A stretch of DNA of 56,034 bases from Desulfobacterales bacterium (GCA_022361535.1 JAKSAU010000267.1:1-56034); one strand, 5' to 3'; positions 42,745 through 52,251 are shown, counted from the stretch's first letter. Translations and numbers: made by a program. The notes: generated by a model from the letters alone, not told the origin.

Positions 42745-43965
42745 CTACTTAATCCAGCGGGGTTTGATAAACTCGGATCCGGGATAGGGTTCCATAGAAG
42801 GATCGGTATAGATTGCCTGAAGCTCACCACCCTGCACCTGGTAATGGACTACGGGAGATCCTTTCTGGAGTTGAAGTACATTATCCTTATCCCATTCAAG
42901 CTGTCCCAGAATACCTTTATACCCATTTTCTTTCAAATACGTATTCACCGCCTTGAAATCATAGGCATCTCCGACCTTAGTTACAGCATTGGCCCATGCC
43001 TTAACTGCGGTATAGGTGATAAACGCGCCTGCCGGGACCTGATAGCCATAGAGTTTGTGCCACTTGTCCAGCCAAGCCTGACCTTCTGCATTGGGTGCCT
43101 TGGGTCCGGCTAAACCTGAGGGCATCTGGCCCACAAGCCCGTCGGCTTTGGTGCCAAGAACATTTACAACCTCGCGGGGGGTAATTCCCCAGCCAAGACT
43201 CACAATTGAATTGGTCGGGCGTTTCAGGAACTGCTGAAAGAAAGAAATATTTTCCTGACCACTGGCGATTTCAAAGTGGATCAGTGCAGGTTTGATACGA
43301 CGGATCTGTGATAAAATCACCCCCCATTCAGTGGTTCCGTAAGGTACGGTCTCCCGTTTGGCAATTTTCCACCCGATCTTTTCATAATTTTTAATCAGGG
43401 TATCAGAGATCCCAAGCCCCCAGGAATCATCGGTATTGATAATAACGATTTTCTTGTTCGGCCACTCATAGGGCAAGGTGGTCAGTGCACGGAACACACT
43501 CTCAGCCTGGCCCTCCGCTGTTGGGGTCAGCTGGAAAATATTGGAATATTTTTCAGGATCTTCCCTGAAGACATTTACAGCGTCTATGGATCCGTCATCG
43601 GCAAAAAAGGGAGCGTCGTATTTTCCGTAGGCACGGACATCCTGTCCCCATCCGGCCCAGCCGGCGTGCACAGCGGCCACTTTTTTCTGTCCGCACAGAT
43701 AATTGGCCGCCTGCATCACAACCTCAGGTTCAAACCCTTTGGAATCAAATCGAATGATCTCAATCTGTTTGCCTAAAAGTCCGCCGGCTTCGTTGATCTC
43801 ATCCACAGACATTTTAATGCCGTTGAAGTAATCGGCGCCAGACCCTGCAGCCCAGCCGGTCATGGGGATGGGAACCCCAATGGGTATGGTTTCAGCGGCG
43901 ATAACACCCTGCACCATAGAAAAACAGATCGCCAGAATCAGCGACAAAAGCTTAACTCTTTTCAT
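42745..43965 (-). CDS. livK: ABC transporter substrate-binding protein (LivK family)
   Basis: 406-aa periplasmic type I binding protein. Signal peptide residues 1-23 (LLSLILAICFSMVQGVIAAE). The Leu/Ile/Val-binding fold shows PIPMTGWAAGSGADYFNGIKMSVDEIN at the N-terminus, ANYLCGQKKVAAVHAG and INTDDSWGLGISDTLI. The ATG at 43965 has GAGGAGG upstream and is preferred over 43992. Last gene of a leftward livG-F-H-M-K unit. Relatives bind amino acids, amides, urea or aromatic acids; being divergent from an alcohol/aldehyde oxidation set leaves the ligand open. Confidence 0.9.
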   Translation of the reverse strand: MKRVKLLSLILAICFSMVQGVIAAETIPIGVPIPMTGWAAGSGADYFNGIKMSVDEINEAGGLLGKQIEIIRFDSKGFEPEVVMQAANYLCGQKKVAAVHAGWAGWGQDVRAYGKYDAPFFADDGSIDAVNVFREDPEKYSNIFQLTPTAEGQAESVFRALTTLPYEWPNKKIVIINTDDSWGLGISDTLIKNYEKIGWKIAKRETVPYGTTEWGVILSQIRRIKPALIHFEIASGQENISFFQQFLKRPTNSIVSLGWGITPREVVNVLGTKADGLVGQMPSGLAGPKAPNAEGQAWLDKWHKLYGYQVPAGAFITYTAVKAWANAVTKVGDAYDFKAVNTYLKENGYKGILGQLEWDKDNVLQLQKGSPVVHYQVQGGELQAIYTDPSMEPYPGSEFIKPRWIK

Positions 43966-44037
43966 AGACTCCTCCTCTTTTTGATTAACCAATTATTGTA
44001 AACCAGCAGTATCATATGTTTTCTTAAGCTTTCAGCT

Positions 44038-45000
44038 TCATGCACTCTCGGCACGATTCATCCGCTTTGAGAAAATACCCATCACACCATCTGGTAATGC
44101 CAACACCAGGACAACCACCAAGGCCCCCATGGTCACAGCGCGATAAACGCCCAGGGGAGACATCAATTCACTGGCAATAACCACCAGTACCGATCCGATT
44201 ACGGCACCGGGAAAGTGCCCCAGGCCGCCGACCAATATCATTATCATTAGTATACTGAATAAGTCCAAATCAAGCATGCGTACCGAAAGCACCCCATAAA
44301 AATGTCCGTATACCCCGCCGATAAGACCGGTTAAAAATGAGGTCAGGGCAAACACCATCAGTTTGTATTTAAAGGCACTGATCCCCAGGCTCATAGCAAA
44401 GGGTTCTGAATCCTTGAGCGCCAGGAATGCCAGTCCCCAATATGATTTGATCATCATCATAATGGTGGTTACACAGGCAAGGGAAATCATCAGGATCAGG
44501 TAAAAGGTTGGAACCATATTGTCGGTGCCGAATGTATATCCCAAAATACTGATGGGCGGTATGGTCAAAAGACCTGATGCCCCCCCTGTTCCCAAAGCGA
44601 TACCGATCTGTCCTTTTAAGAGCGGCTGCAGCGCCATGTGAACCCCGAAGGTAACCAGGGCCACATACGGACCTGCCAGCCGCAGACAAGGTATTGCGAT
44701 CAGCGCACCCATTACCGCGGTAAAAAGCCCAGCAAGCCCGATAGCCATCACCACGGGTATGTCATGGTGGATGGCAAGGATGGCCGAGCAATATGCCCCC
44801 ATCACAAAAAAGGCCACCTGGCCGAATGAAAAGATACCGGCAAACCCCATGATCACATCCCAGCTAGACGCCACAACAGCCCAGATCAGGCACATGATCA
44901 ATATATTCATAATAAAAGGCACATCTCCCACGAAAATGGGTAAAATGGCCAGAACCCCATAAACAATTCCTATTATCGTCGCCATCTGTTTTAGTTGCAT
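44038..45000 (-). CDS. livM: Branched-chain amino acid type ABC permease (LivM)
   Basis: 320-aa permease with about nine hydrophobic segments and LivM motifs (WDVIMGFAGIFSFGQVAFFVMGAYCSAIL, GLAFLALKDSEPFAMSLGI, GGLGHFPGAVIGSVLV). The ATG at 45000, four bases after the livH stop with AAGGGACG upstream, is preferred over an in-frame start at 45066 that would overlap livH by 62 bp. Confidence 0.9.
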   Translation of the reverse strand: MQLKQMATIIGIVYGVLAILPIFVGDVPFIMNILIMCLIWAVVASSWDVIMGFAGIFSFGQVAFFVMGAYCSAILAIHHDIPVVMAIGLAGLFTAVMGALIAIPCLRLAGPYVALVTFGVHMALQPLLKGQIGIALGTGGASGLLTIPPISILGYTFGTDNMVPTFYLILMISLACVTTIMMMIKSYWGLAFLALKDSEPFAMSLGISAFKYKLMVFALTSFLTGLIGGVYGHFYGVLSVRMLDLDLFSILMIMILVGGLGHFPGAVIGSVLVVIASELMSPLGVYRAVTMGALVVVLVLALPDGVMGIFSKRMNRAESA

Positions 45001-45004
45001 AATA

Positions 45005-45907
45005 TCACGTCCCTTTTCCCATGAGTCCCTGAGGTCTGATGGACAGCGTTGCCAGCAGTAGAACAAAAAGAGCGATAATGGTATAACTCATACCAAATAT
45101 CCACCCCACAAAGGCCTCCATCATACCGATGATAAACGCTGCGTAAAGACCTCCCCTGATTGACCCCATCCCCCCGAAAGCCGTGACGACCCAGGCCTTG
45201 ACCATGATCGCTCCGCCCGCAGTGGGATTGATAAAGAGTTTCTGACTCAGGAGAATTCCGCCGAACCCGACCATAACGGTTGATATGGCAAAGGTGGCGG
45301 CAAAAATACGTTTGATGTTAATGCCGACGATTTTGGCCCCGGCAGGATTTTGGGCCACAGCCCTGACAGCCATTCCGGTGCGGGTATTGTTCAGCATCCA
45401 TCCGAACAATAGAATTCCCCCCAGGGACATCACAAAGATCATGATATCCTGATAGGAAAAGACAATCTCGCCCAGTTCCAGAATCCCCTCCATAATGGGG
45501 GGAAGATTTTTAAGTTTTACACCGAAAACCACCATGTAAAGATTGCTCAAAAACAATGACAGGCCAAGGGTGAGCATCATTGCCCTGTTCTCCCAGTCTG
45601 CCCTTTTGCGCAATGGGGCGATCAAAAACTTTTCCAGTCCGTATCCAACAGCGAATAAAAGCGGTACCACAATCAGCAATACGGTAAAATAGCCACCAAA
45701 TTGCAGACCTAACCCCACAATCAGTATCCAGGCAAAATACCCACCCAGATTAAAAAGATCGCCATAGGCAAAGTTAAAGGCTTTTGTCACCCCGTAAACC
45801 AATGTCATTCCCACTGCCATTAGCGCATACACAGAACCGTTGGAAAGCCCTGCGATGATGACATCGGTGATCTCGTACAATAATAAAACGGTATCTTCAC
45901 TAAACAT
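45005..45907 (-). CDS. livH: Branched-chain amino acid type ABC permease (LivH)
   Basis: 300-aa permease with about eight hydrophobic segments and LivH motifs (GLSNGSVYALMAVGMTLVYGVTKAFNFAYGDLF, AVAQNPAGAKIVGINIKRI, VVTAFGGMGSIRGGLYAAFIIG). Pairs with LivM. A 69-bp gap separates it from livF. Confidence 0.9.
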   Translation of the reverse strand: MFSEDTVLLLYEITDVIIAGLSNGSVYALMAVGMTLVYGVTKAFNFAYGDLFNLGGYFAWILIVGLGLQFGGYFTVLLIVVPLLFAVGYGLEKFLIAPLRKRADWENRAMMLTLGLSLFLSNLYMVVFGVKLKNLPPIMEGILELGEIVFSYQDIMIFVMSLGGILLFGWMLNNTRTGMAVRAVAQNPAGAKIVGINIKRIFAATFAISTVMVGFGGILLSQKLFINPTAGGAIMVKAWVVTAFGGMGSIRGGLYAAFIIGMMEAFVGWIFGMSYTIIALFVLLLATLSIRPQGLMGKGT

Positions 45908-45976
45908 AATCGCTTCTTTTCAAGAAAATATCTCCCGATTTAACCCTCTGCGGCGACATGGTCCCGCACCCTTTGA

Positions 45977-46681
45977 CTACATCCCTAAAAAGATTTCTTT
46001 CAGATGATCATCGCTGATGGCCTCATCCTTACTCCCTTCAAAAGTAATTTGCCCTTCTTCCAGAACGTACACTTTGCTCGCCAATTCCGCGATCTGCGGA
46101 ATGTTCTGTTCAACAAGCAAAATCGTCATCCCCTGCTCGTTTATGGTTTTAATGGTGTTAAAAACTTCCGTTCTCAGGTTGGGCTGCAATCCCAGTGAGG
46201 GTTCATCAATGGCAAGAAATTTGGCGTTAGACATCAGGCCCCTTGCAATGGCAAGCATTTTGGCCTCCCCCCCGCTCATGGTGGAGGCAAACTGCCCCCT
46301 CCGGTCGGCAAGCCTGGGGAACAGGTCAAAGACTAATTCAAGGTTTTCAGCCTCATATGGCCGTGCATGCTTGCTGTAAGCGCCGAGTTTCAGGTTCTCA
46401 ACAACCGTCATGTTTGGAAAAAGCTCTCGTGTCTCGGCAATATAGGTTACACCAAGGTTGACGATTTTTTCGGTGGGCAAGTTGAGAATAGAGGCATCAT
46501 TCAACAGAATATCCCCCTGGGTCTTCTCCACCAGTCCGCAAATGGATTTGAGCAGGGTGCTTTTACCGTGTCCATTGGGCCCCATCACCACAACAACCCC
46601 ATTTTCTTCGACGGTAATACTCACATCCTTGAGGACGTGGAATTGATCATAATAGGCATTCAGACCTGAGACCTTAATCAT
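45977..46681 (-). CDS. livF: Branched-chain amino acid type ABC ATPase (LivF)
   Basis: 234-aa ATPase. Walker A GPNGHGKSTLLKS near residue 34, signature MSGGEAKMLAIARGL, Walker B FLAIDEPSLGLQP. Its ATG overlaps the livG stop by 4 bp. Confidence 0.93.
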   Translation of the reverse strand: MIKVSGLNAYYDQFHVLKDVSITVEENGVVVVMGPNGHGKSTLLKSICGLVEKTQGDILLNDASILNLPTEKIVNLGVTYIAETRELFPNMTVVENLKLGAYSKHARPYEAENLELVFDLFPRLADRRGQFASTMSGGEAKMLAIARGLMSNAKFLAIDEPSLGLQPNLRTEVFNTIKTINEQGMTILLVEQNIPQIAELASKVYVLEEGQITFEGSKDEAISDDHLKEIFLGM

Positions 46682-47385
46682 TGATCACCTCCAAGATAGC
46701 ACTCAATCACCTTTGGATCGTTGGTAACTTCCACAGGGTCGCCGCAGCAGATTTCAGTCCCTGTCTCTATGATTATCAGCACTTCAGTAAGTTCGGTAAG
46801 CACTTTCATAAAATGCTCAATAATGATGATGGTAACCCCCAACTCCTCATTGATATTCTTTATCAACTCCATCAATGCCTTTATTTCATGTGCATTGGAG
46901 CCGGCCATGGGTTCATCCAGCATTAGTATTTTAGGATTTGTTGCCAATGCTGCGCCTATCATCAGCTTTTTTTTACCCAGCAAATTCAGGGTGCCGGTCA
47001 GTTCTTTGCGTTCATCATGAAGCTGAACAAAGTCAATAACCTTTTCTATGCGTTTGCTGTCATGCGGCCCCTTGTTACCAAACCGGTTCCCGACCTCAAT
47101 ACTCTGTTCAACCGTAAGGCTTGGAAATGTCTGCGGTATCTGGAATGTACGGGAGATACCCAGCTTGGATATCTGATAAGGCTTCATCCCTGCGATCTCT
47201 TTTCCGTCAAAAATGATGGAGCCTTCAAAATCGTAGAATCCCGTGATTAGGTTGTAGACAGTTGATTTACCCGCCCCATTGGGACCTGCGATGCCGAAAA
47301 TCTGTCCCTCTTCGACATTGAAACTTAGATCGTTCACGGCAACCAGCGAGCCGAACCGCTTGGTGACCTTTGACAGTTTAAGCAT
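46678..47385 (-). CDS. livG: Branched-chain amino acid type ABC ATPase (LivG)
   Basis: 235-aa ATPase. Walker A GPNGAGKSTVYNL near residue 35; Walker B KILMLDEPMAGSN near 150; H-loop IIIIEHFMKV. The usual signature region reads NLLGKKKLMIGAAL, without the full LSGGQ, as in some LivG proteins. CAAGGAGAAAT precedes the ATG. A decayed second copy of its 5' end lies directly upstream. Confidence 0.92.
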   Translation of the reverse strand: MLKLSKVTKRFGSLVAVNDLSFNVEEGQIFGIAGPNGAGKSTVYNLITGFYDFEGSIIFDGKEIAGMKPYQISKLGISRTFQIPQTFPSLTVEQSIEVGNRFGNKGPHDSKRIEKVIDFVQLHDERKELTGTLNLLGKKKLMIGAALATNPKILMLDEPMAGSNAHEIKALMELIKNINEELGVTIIIIEHFMKVLTELTEVLIIIETGTEICCGDPVEVTNDPKVIECYLGGDQ

Positions 47386-47389
47386 TATT

Positions 47390-47635
47390 ATTTCTCCTTG
47401 GCATGCCTTGTTTCAAGCTGGAAATATTCTTAAAATGTAAAGTTGGGGGATTATTGAAGGGGATACCTGACCAATTCTCATCTTCAAAGGAGCGAAGATC
47501 TTTAATCGGGGAGACTTTTCTGCGTCTTTGGGGCCTGGTATCCCCAAAAAACTGACCTTTCTCAACTGCAAAACTCAAATCGTTGACCACGGTCTGTTCA
47601 CCAAATTTTTTGGTGACATGTGAAACATTCAGCAT
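47390..47635 (-). pseudogene. Truncated, frameshifted livG duplicate
   Basis: From an ATG at 47635 with GGAGGAG upstream, the translation starts MLNVSHVTKKFGEQTVVNDL and matches the N-terminus of the intact LivG (MLKLSKVTKRFGSLVAVNDL) residue by residue for about 31 residues to QFFG. One extra G in the GGGG run then shifts the frame; the other frame continues as IPGPKDAEKSP, a damaged Walker A. Beyond that the similarity fades and the gene lacks about 80% of its length. Its start signals are intact, so a short peptide may still be made. Confidence 0.75.
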
Positions 47636-47680
47636 ACTTACCTGGCTCCTCCCTTCTGTTTGAAGTTGAACACCATTTCC

Positions 47681-47698
47681 TACATCACGTAGTATGTA
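47681..47698. promoter_or_regulatory. Imperfect TACAT...ATGTA site
   Basis: TACATCACGTAGTATGTA is an imperfect palindrome resembling the perfect site at 47765-47782 (shared TAGTATGTA/TACTATGT half). It lies in the promoter area of the leftward liv unit, so one regulator could bind both. Confidence 0.4.
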
Positions 47699-47761
47699 AT
47701 ATGTGATATGTGAATAAATGCCATACCATAGCATTTTTTTAATTGCAAGATAAAAAACGGT

Positions 47762-47790
47762 TTGACATAGTACCTACTATGTGATATTTG
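47762..47790 (+). promoter_or_regulatory. Promoter of the ferredoxin-AOR-GMC operon
   Basis: TTGACA (47762-47767), 17 bp, then a weak TATTTG -10 (47785-47790), about 35-50 bp before the first gene. Confidence 0.5.
47765..47782. promoter_or_regulatory. 18-bp operator palindrome
   Basis: ACATAGTACCTACTATGT: perfect 8-bp arms and a 2-bp centre, overlapping the -35 and spacer of the promoter above. Typical repressor geometry. The regulator gene is not adjacent; TetR and GntR families are both possible. Confidence 0.65.
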
Positions 47791-47821
47791 GTGTGAAAAC
47801 TGGAAAAGTTTTATCAACATC

Positions 47822-48262
47822 TTGCAGGAGGAAAGAGCCGTCAAACAGCGAATTCACATAAATTTCGACAAGTGTACCGGCTGCAGTATTTGCCAGCTCG
47901 CCTGTTCATTTGACCTGTTCGGCGGATACAATCCCAGGCTGGCTCGACTGACTATTCTTAATAAAAACGAAAAACTCTACCATATGCCTGTGGTCTGCAA
48001 CCAATGCGAACAAGCCTATTGCATGACTGTATGTCCGGCAAAGGCCATCACAAGGGGTGATGACGGGATTGTTAAAATCGATCCTGACCGCTGCATCGGC
48101 TGCGGTATGTGCGATAAATATTGCCCCATTGATATGATCCTGATGGATCCTGAAAAGAAAAAAGCCCATAAATGCGAATTGTGCCAGGGTCAGCCGCTCT
48201 GCGTAGAGATCTGCCCCACCGGTGCCCTTGAACTTGTTCAAGCCAAAGAAATTGGGAGCTAA
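47822..48262 (+). CDS. 4Fe-4S ferredoxin-type electron-transfer subunit of AOR
   Basis: About 140-aa cytosolic protein with four cysteine clusters (CTGCSICQLACS; CNQCEQAYCMTVCPAKAI; CIGCGMCDKYCPIDMI; CELCQGQPLCVEICPTGAL), about four [4Fe-4S] clusters, the usual partner of tungsten AORs. The start is uncertain. A strong AGGAGG at 47826-47831 is correctly spaced from codon GTC at 47840, not a standard start, while the in-frame TTG at 47822 overlaps that site and has no good one of its own. It ends 4 bp before the AOR gene, so they are coupled. Confidence 0.85.
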   Translation: MQEERAVKQRIHINFDKCTGCSICQLACSFDLFGGYNPRLARLTILNKNEKLYHMPVVCNQCEQAYCMTVCPAKAITRGDDGIVKIDPDRCIGCGMCDKYCPIDMILMDPEKKKAHKCELCQGQPLCVEICPTGALELVQAKEIGS

Positions 48263-48266
48263 ATTA

Positions 48267-50093
48267 ATGATTGAGGCATACACACACACCCTACTCATGA
48301 TTGATTTATCCCGTGGCGCCGTTGACACACTCCCGGTCCCCGACGATTATATCCGGGAGTTCATCGGCGGCAAGGGGTTTGGAGCAAAACTACTCCATGA
48401 CCGGTTGGCCCCTGGCACAGATCCTTTAAGTCCGGACAACCTGCTAACGTTCATGACAGGTCCATTAACAGCCACACTGGCACCTGCCATGCGCGGTTGC
48501 GTCGTCACAAAATCTCCATTGACCAATACGTTTCTTGACTCCTACTTTGGTGGCAGTTTCTCCCCTGAAATCAAATACGCAGGCTATGACGGTATCATCA
48601 TTACAGGTAAAGCAGACAAACCCGTATATCTTTGGATCGATAATGATGATGTAGAAATACGGGACGCCTCCCACATCTGGGGGACCGATGCCCTGGATTC
48701 CAACGAAGCCATCAAAAAAGAGATTGGGGATGACACCATCAAAATTGCCGGTATCGGCCAGGCCGGAGAGAATCTTGTCTCATATGCCCTGATATGCTGT
48801 GAATACAACCGCCAGGCCGGCCGGGGCGGGGCAGGGGCTGTGATGGGATCCAAAAACCTGAAAGCTGTGGCTGTACGAGGCAGCAAGACTGTTGGAGTAA
48901 AAGACCCCAAACGATTTCAGGACGCGTGCCAAAAAGCGTTTAAAGAACTTGAGGTCAGCCCGGATGTGGATGCCCTGCGCGAAGCTGGTACGGCCTCTGC
49001 GGTTGAATTTGCCAATGAGGCTGGCCTTCTACCTCATAAAAACTATAAAAACGGCACTTTTGCCAAGGCGTCAAAACTTGCTGACAAGGGACAGAAAAAA
49101 CACCTATGGATGGGCAGTAATGCCTGCATGGGATGTCCCATACGCTGTTCCAAAATAGGAGCAGTCAGAACCGGTAAGTTTAAAGGTATTGTAACCGACA
49201 TCGTTGAATACGAATCTGCAGGGCTCATGGGATCCAACCTGGATATTTCCGATGTCCGGGCTGTGGCTCATCTGACAAAGCTTTGTGACAGATTCGGCAT
49301 GGACTCCATGTCCACAGGATCGGTAATAGGCTTTGCCATGGAAGCCTGTGAAACAGGATTGATACAATCGCCTGAAGGCATTGACCTCAAATTCGGGAAT
49401 GTCGAAGCAGCCGAATACCTGATCCGGGCCATTGCTGACCGGGAACCCGGCCTTGGCGAACTTCTGGCAAAAGGGGTAAAGCGTGCTGCCGAAGAAATCG
49501 GTGGTAATGCAAAGGAATTTGCCCAGCACACTAAAGGGCTTGAAAGCCCGGCTTGGGGTCCCAGAGGGGTTTCCGGTATGGGCCTGGCTTACATGACCAC
49601 AGACCGGGGCGGCTGCCACCAACGCGGGTTTCCTTTGGCTTATGAACTGGCAGGAGAATGGGAAGATAAAACACTTGACCCGTTGGCTACCGAACATAAG
49701 GCCAAACTTGTGGCAAGTCTGCAGAACCATTCAGCCGGTACCGACGCCCTGGTCAAATGTGATTTCGGCAGTTTTGGCATAGCCACCGAAACCTATGCTG
49801 AAATGCTTTCTGCCGCCACCGGAAAAGAGGTATCTGCCCAGGATATTCTGGACACAGGGGAGCGGATCTGGAGCCTGACACGGATGTTTAATATAGCCCA
49901 GGGTCTGGATACATCCCAGGACACTTTACCCAAGCGGTTTGTATCTGATCCTTTGCCCGACGGGCCGGCCAAAGGACATAGAATTACAAAGCAAGACATG
50001 GAAACAATGCTGCAGGACTATTACCGGATAAGGGGATGGGATACCCAAGGGGTACCCACCAATGAAACCCTGTCCCGGTTGAAATTGATATGA
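48267..50093 (+). CDS. aor: Tungsten aldehyde ferredoxin oxidoreductase
   Basis: 608-aa enzyme, size and motifs of the AOR family: GGKGFGAKLLHDRL and PLTNTFLDSYFGG at the N-terminus, GGAGAVMGSKNLKAVAVRG near residue 210, cluster cysteines in ACMGCPIRCSKIG and CDFGSFG. It lacks the Glu251/His255/His260 set seen in the BamB-like protein of this window, so a normal aldehyde-to-acid oxidation with ferredoxin is expected. The ATG at 48267 follows GGGAG by 8 nt; an upstream in-frame start would overlap the ferredoxin gene. Confidence 0.9.
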   Translation: MIEAYTHTLLMIDLSRGAVDTLPVPDDYIREFIGGKGFGAKLLHDRLAPGTDPLSPDNLLTFMTGPLTATLAPAMRGCVVTKSPLTNTFLDSYFGGSFSPEIKYAGYDGIIITGKADKPVYLWIDNDDVEIRDASHIWGTDALDSNEAIKKEIGDDTIKIAGIGQAGENLVSYALICCEYNRQAGRGGAGAVMGSKNLKAVAVRGSKTVGVKDPKRFQDACQKAFKELEVSPDVDALREAGTASAVEFANEAGLLPHKNYKNGTFAKASKLADKGQKKHLWMGSNACMGCPIRCSKIGAVRTGKFKGIVTDIVEYESAGLMGSNLDISDVRAVAHLTKLCDRFGMDSMSTGSVIGFAMEACETGLIQSPEGIDLKFGNVEAAEYLIRAIADREPGLGELLAKGVKRAAEEIGGNAKEFAQHTKGLESPAWGPRGVSGMGLAYMTTDRGGCHQRGFPLAYELAGEWEDKTLDPLATEHKAKLVASLQNHSAGTDALVKCDFGSFGIATETYAEMLSAATGKEVSAQDILDTGERIWSLTRMFNIAQGLDTSQDTLPKRFVSDPLPDGPAKGHRITKQDMETMLQDYYRIRGWDTQGVPTNETLSRLKLI

Positions 50094-50103
50094 GAAAATT
50101 GAC

Positions 50104-50130
50104 ACCCGGTTACGTTGAAATTGACCGGGT
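50104..50130 (+). terminator. Intercistronic hairpin AOR/GMC
   Basis: ACCCGGT and ACCGGGT (7 bp) around a 13-nt loop, 11 bp after the AOR stop, no T-run. It may tune the relative expression of the two genes. Confidence 0.4.
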
Positions 50131-50209
50131 ATGGCTGAGAACGAGGACTGCCCCCGACATTGAGACTTAAGGGGGAACCGCACACCAGTGAATTGGAGGA
50201 GTGGTTAGA

Positions 50210-51874
50210 ATGGAAAAAGTGTACGACTATATCATTATTGGCGGTGGATCTGCCGGATGTGTGCTTGCAAATCGCTTGAGTGAAGATCCCTCGAACAAGG
50301 TTCTGGTACTGGAAGCAGGACGTCCCGATTATAAATGGGATGTATTCATTCACATGCCTGCCGGTCTCACCTACCCCATTGGCAGCAAGTTCTATGATTG
50401 GTGTTACGAGACCGAGCCCGAACCTTTTATGCACGGCAGAAAAATCTATCATGCAAGGGGCAAGGTGTTGGGTGGATCGTCCTCCATCAATGGTATGATA
50501 TATATTCGCGGTAATGCCATGGATTACGAAAAGTGGGGCAATGATCCTGGAATGGAACAGTGGGACTATGCCCACAACCTGCCATACTTTAAAAAAGCTG
50601 AAAACAGGCTTAAAGGCGGGGACGAATACCATGGCACCGAAGGACCACTCAAACTTGAAACAGGCCCTTGCAAGAACCCCTTGTTCGATGCATTCCTGGC
50701 CTCAGCCAAAGAGGCCGGATATCCGCTAACAGACGACGTCAACGGATATCAACAAGAGGGTTTTGGCCCATTTGACCGCAATATTCTTCGCGGCCGCAGG
50801 CTCTCTGCCGCCCGTGCATACCTGCACCCGGTCATGAAAGAAAGATCCAACCTTGACGTAATCTGCAGGGCCTTTACCACGAAAATTCTATTCGAGGGTA
50901 AAAAAGCCGTTGGCGTGGAATACCAGAAAGGCAAAAGCAGTAAAACCATTACAGTTCGTGCCGGGGAAGTCATTTCCTGCGGCGGCGCCATCAACTCCCC
51001 CCATACCTTGATGCTGTCAGGCATAGGAAATGCCGAAGAACTTGAAAAAGCCGGGGTTTCTGTTGTTCATGACCTGCCGGGTGTTGGCGAAAACATGCAG
51101 GACCATTTGGAAGTATATGTCCAGTACAAGAGCAAGAAACCCGTATCCATGAATCCGTCCCTGAAATGGTGGAAAAAGCCTTTTATCGGTTACCAATGGC
51201 TCTTTCATAGAGCAGGTGCGGCTTCCACCAACCATTTTGAAGCAGGCGGATTTATCCGGAGTAACGAAGATGTGGAATATCCCAATATCCAGTTCCACTT
51301 TTTGCCCCTGGCCATTCGCTATGACGGCAGTCAGCCCAGCTCAGAACATGGATACCAGGTTCATGTAGGCCCCATGTATTCAAATGCCATCGGTTCTATC
51401 AAACTAAAGTCTGCAGATCCCCACGAGCACCCGGCCCTGACATTCAACTATCTGTCCACGGATCAAGACAGACGTGAATGGGTAGAAGCCATCCGGTGTG
51501 CCCGTAAAATAATGAACCAGTCTGCGTTTGACGAATTTAACGACGGTGAAATCTCTCCAGGCCCAAGTGTACAGACTGACGAGGATATTCTAGATTGGGT
51601 AAGAAAAGATGCGGAAACAGCCCTGCACCCATCCTGTACTTGCAAAATGGGCACCGATGATATGGCAGTAGTTGATCCCAACTCCATGAAAGTTCACGGC
51701 GTTGAAGGCCTTCGGGTAGTGGATGCCTCTGTCATGCCCTATGTAACCAACGGCAATATCTATGCTCCCACAATGATGCTGGCGGAAAAGGCTGCAGACA
51801 TGATCCTGGGCAACACCCTGGAACCGCCCTCAAATGCACCATTTTACCGTCATAAAAAAGAGAGCACCTCCTAA
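50210..51874 (+). CDS. GMC-family FAD alcohol dehydrogenase (choline dehydrogenase-like)
   Basis: 554-aa flavoprotein. Dinucleotide motif [20 protein letters not shown] at the N-terminus; GMC signature 1 [20 protein letters not shown] near residue 88; signature 2 [15 protein letters not shown] near 260; catalytic His in [10 protein letters not shown] near 475 and the Asn of [14 protein letters not shown]. It oxidises a primary alcohol to an aldehyde and in an anaerobe would pass electrons to a quinone, flavodoxin or ETF. The ATG at 50210 follows GGAGGA. The aldehyde product is a logical substrate for the AOR encoded just upstream. Substrate unknown (choline is one option). Confidence 0.88.
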   Translation: MEKVYDYIIIGGGSAGCVLANRLSEDPSNKVLVLEAGRPDYKWDVFIHMPAGLTYPIGSKFYDWCYETEPEPFMHGRKIYHARGKVLGGSSSINGMIYIRGNAMDYEKWGNDPGMEQWDYAHNLPYFKKAENRLKGGDEYHGTEGPLKLETGPCKNPLFDAFLASAKEAGYPLTDDVNGYQQEGFGPFDRNILRGRRLSAARAYLHPVMKERSNLDVICRAFTTKILFEGKKAVGVEYQKGKSSKTITVRAGEVISCGGAINSPHTLMLSGIGNAEELEKAGVSVVHDLPGVGENMQDHLEVYVQYKSKKPVSMNPSLKWWKKPFIGYQWLFHRAGAASTNHFEAGGFIRSNEDVEYPNIQFHFLPLAIRYDGSQPSSEHGYQVHVGPMYSNAIGSIKLKSADPHEHPALTFNYLSTDQDRREWVEAIRCARKIMNQSAFDEFNDGEISPGPSVQTDEDILDWVRKDAETALHPSCTCKMGTDDMAVVDPNSMKVHGVEGLRVVDASVMPYVTNGNIYAPTMMLAEKAADMILGNTLEPPSNAPFYRHKKESTS

Positions 51875-51904
51875 GACGATTTAAATACCGTCAACTATGC
51901 ACAG

Positions 51905-51941
51905 TCCGGCCCAAGGTACACAACCCTTGGGCCGGATTTTT
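51905..51941 (+). terminator. Rho-independent terminator after the GMC gene
   Basis: TCCGGCCCAAGG and CCTTGGGCCGGA, perfect 12-bp arms around 8 nt, then TTTTT. Strong; ends the ferredoxin-AOR-GMC operon. Confidence 0.92.
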
Positions 51942-51971
51942 CATTCCTAACTCATCCGATTTTAGCACATA

Positions 51972-52052
51972 GGCTTATTTCTCCTAAGAAAAAGGCATCA
52001 GGCGTATTTTTGCAAAAAATACGGCAGCCGTTTCTTAGGATAAACAAGCCGG
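51972..52052. repeat. Fold-back repeat, copy A
   Basis: A near-palindrome of about 80 bp: outer arms GGCTTATTT/AAACAAGCC, middle arms TCCTAAGAAA/TTTCTTAGGA (51982-51991, 52031-52040), inner CGTATTTTT/AAAAATACG. Copy B at 52999-53078 is its inverted counterpart; 54419-54451 shares the outer arms. It lies in the spacer between convergent genes, which otherwise holds no gene up to 52252. Confidence 0.75.
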
Positions 52053-52251
52053 TTTATATACAACCAACCAGCCGAATCAATTTAGGTCCCCTAATAGTTG
52101 TCTCTGGGCTCAATCTCTTTATTACAAGGAAACTTGATCTTTATAAACATTCAATACATTCAAAGAATTAAATCCTGCCTGATCCTAAATTTTTAGAGAC
52201 ACACTTTTTATATCTTGAATGCCTACTAAACTTAGAGCTTGGGTTTATAAC

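Noticed and set aside
48267..50093. Second BamB-type benzoyl-CoA reductase subunit
   Set aside because: It lacks the BamB Glu/His/His set and its partner is a simple ferredoxin beside an alcohol dehydrogenase, so a standard AOR fits better.
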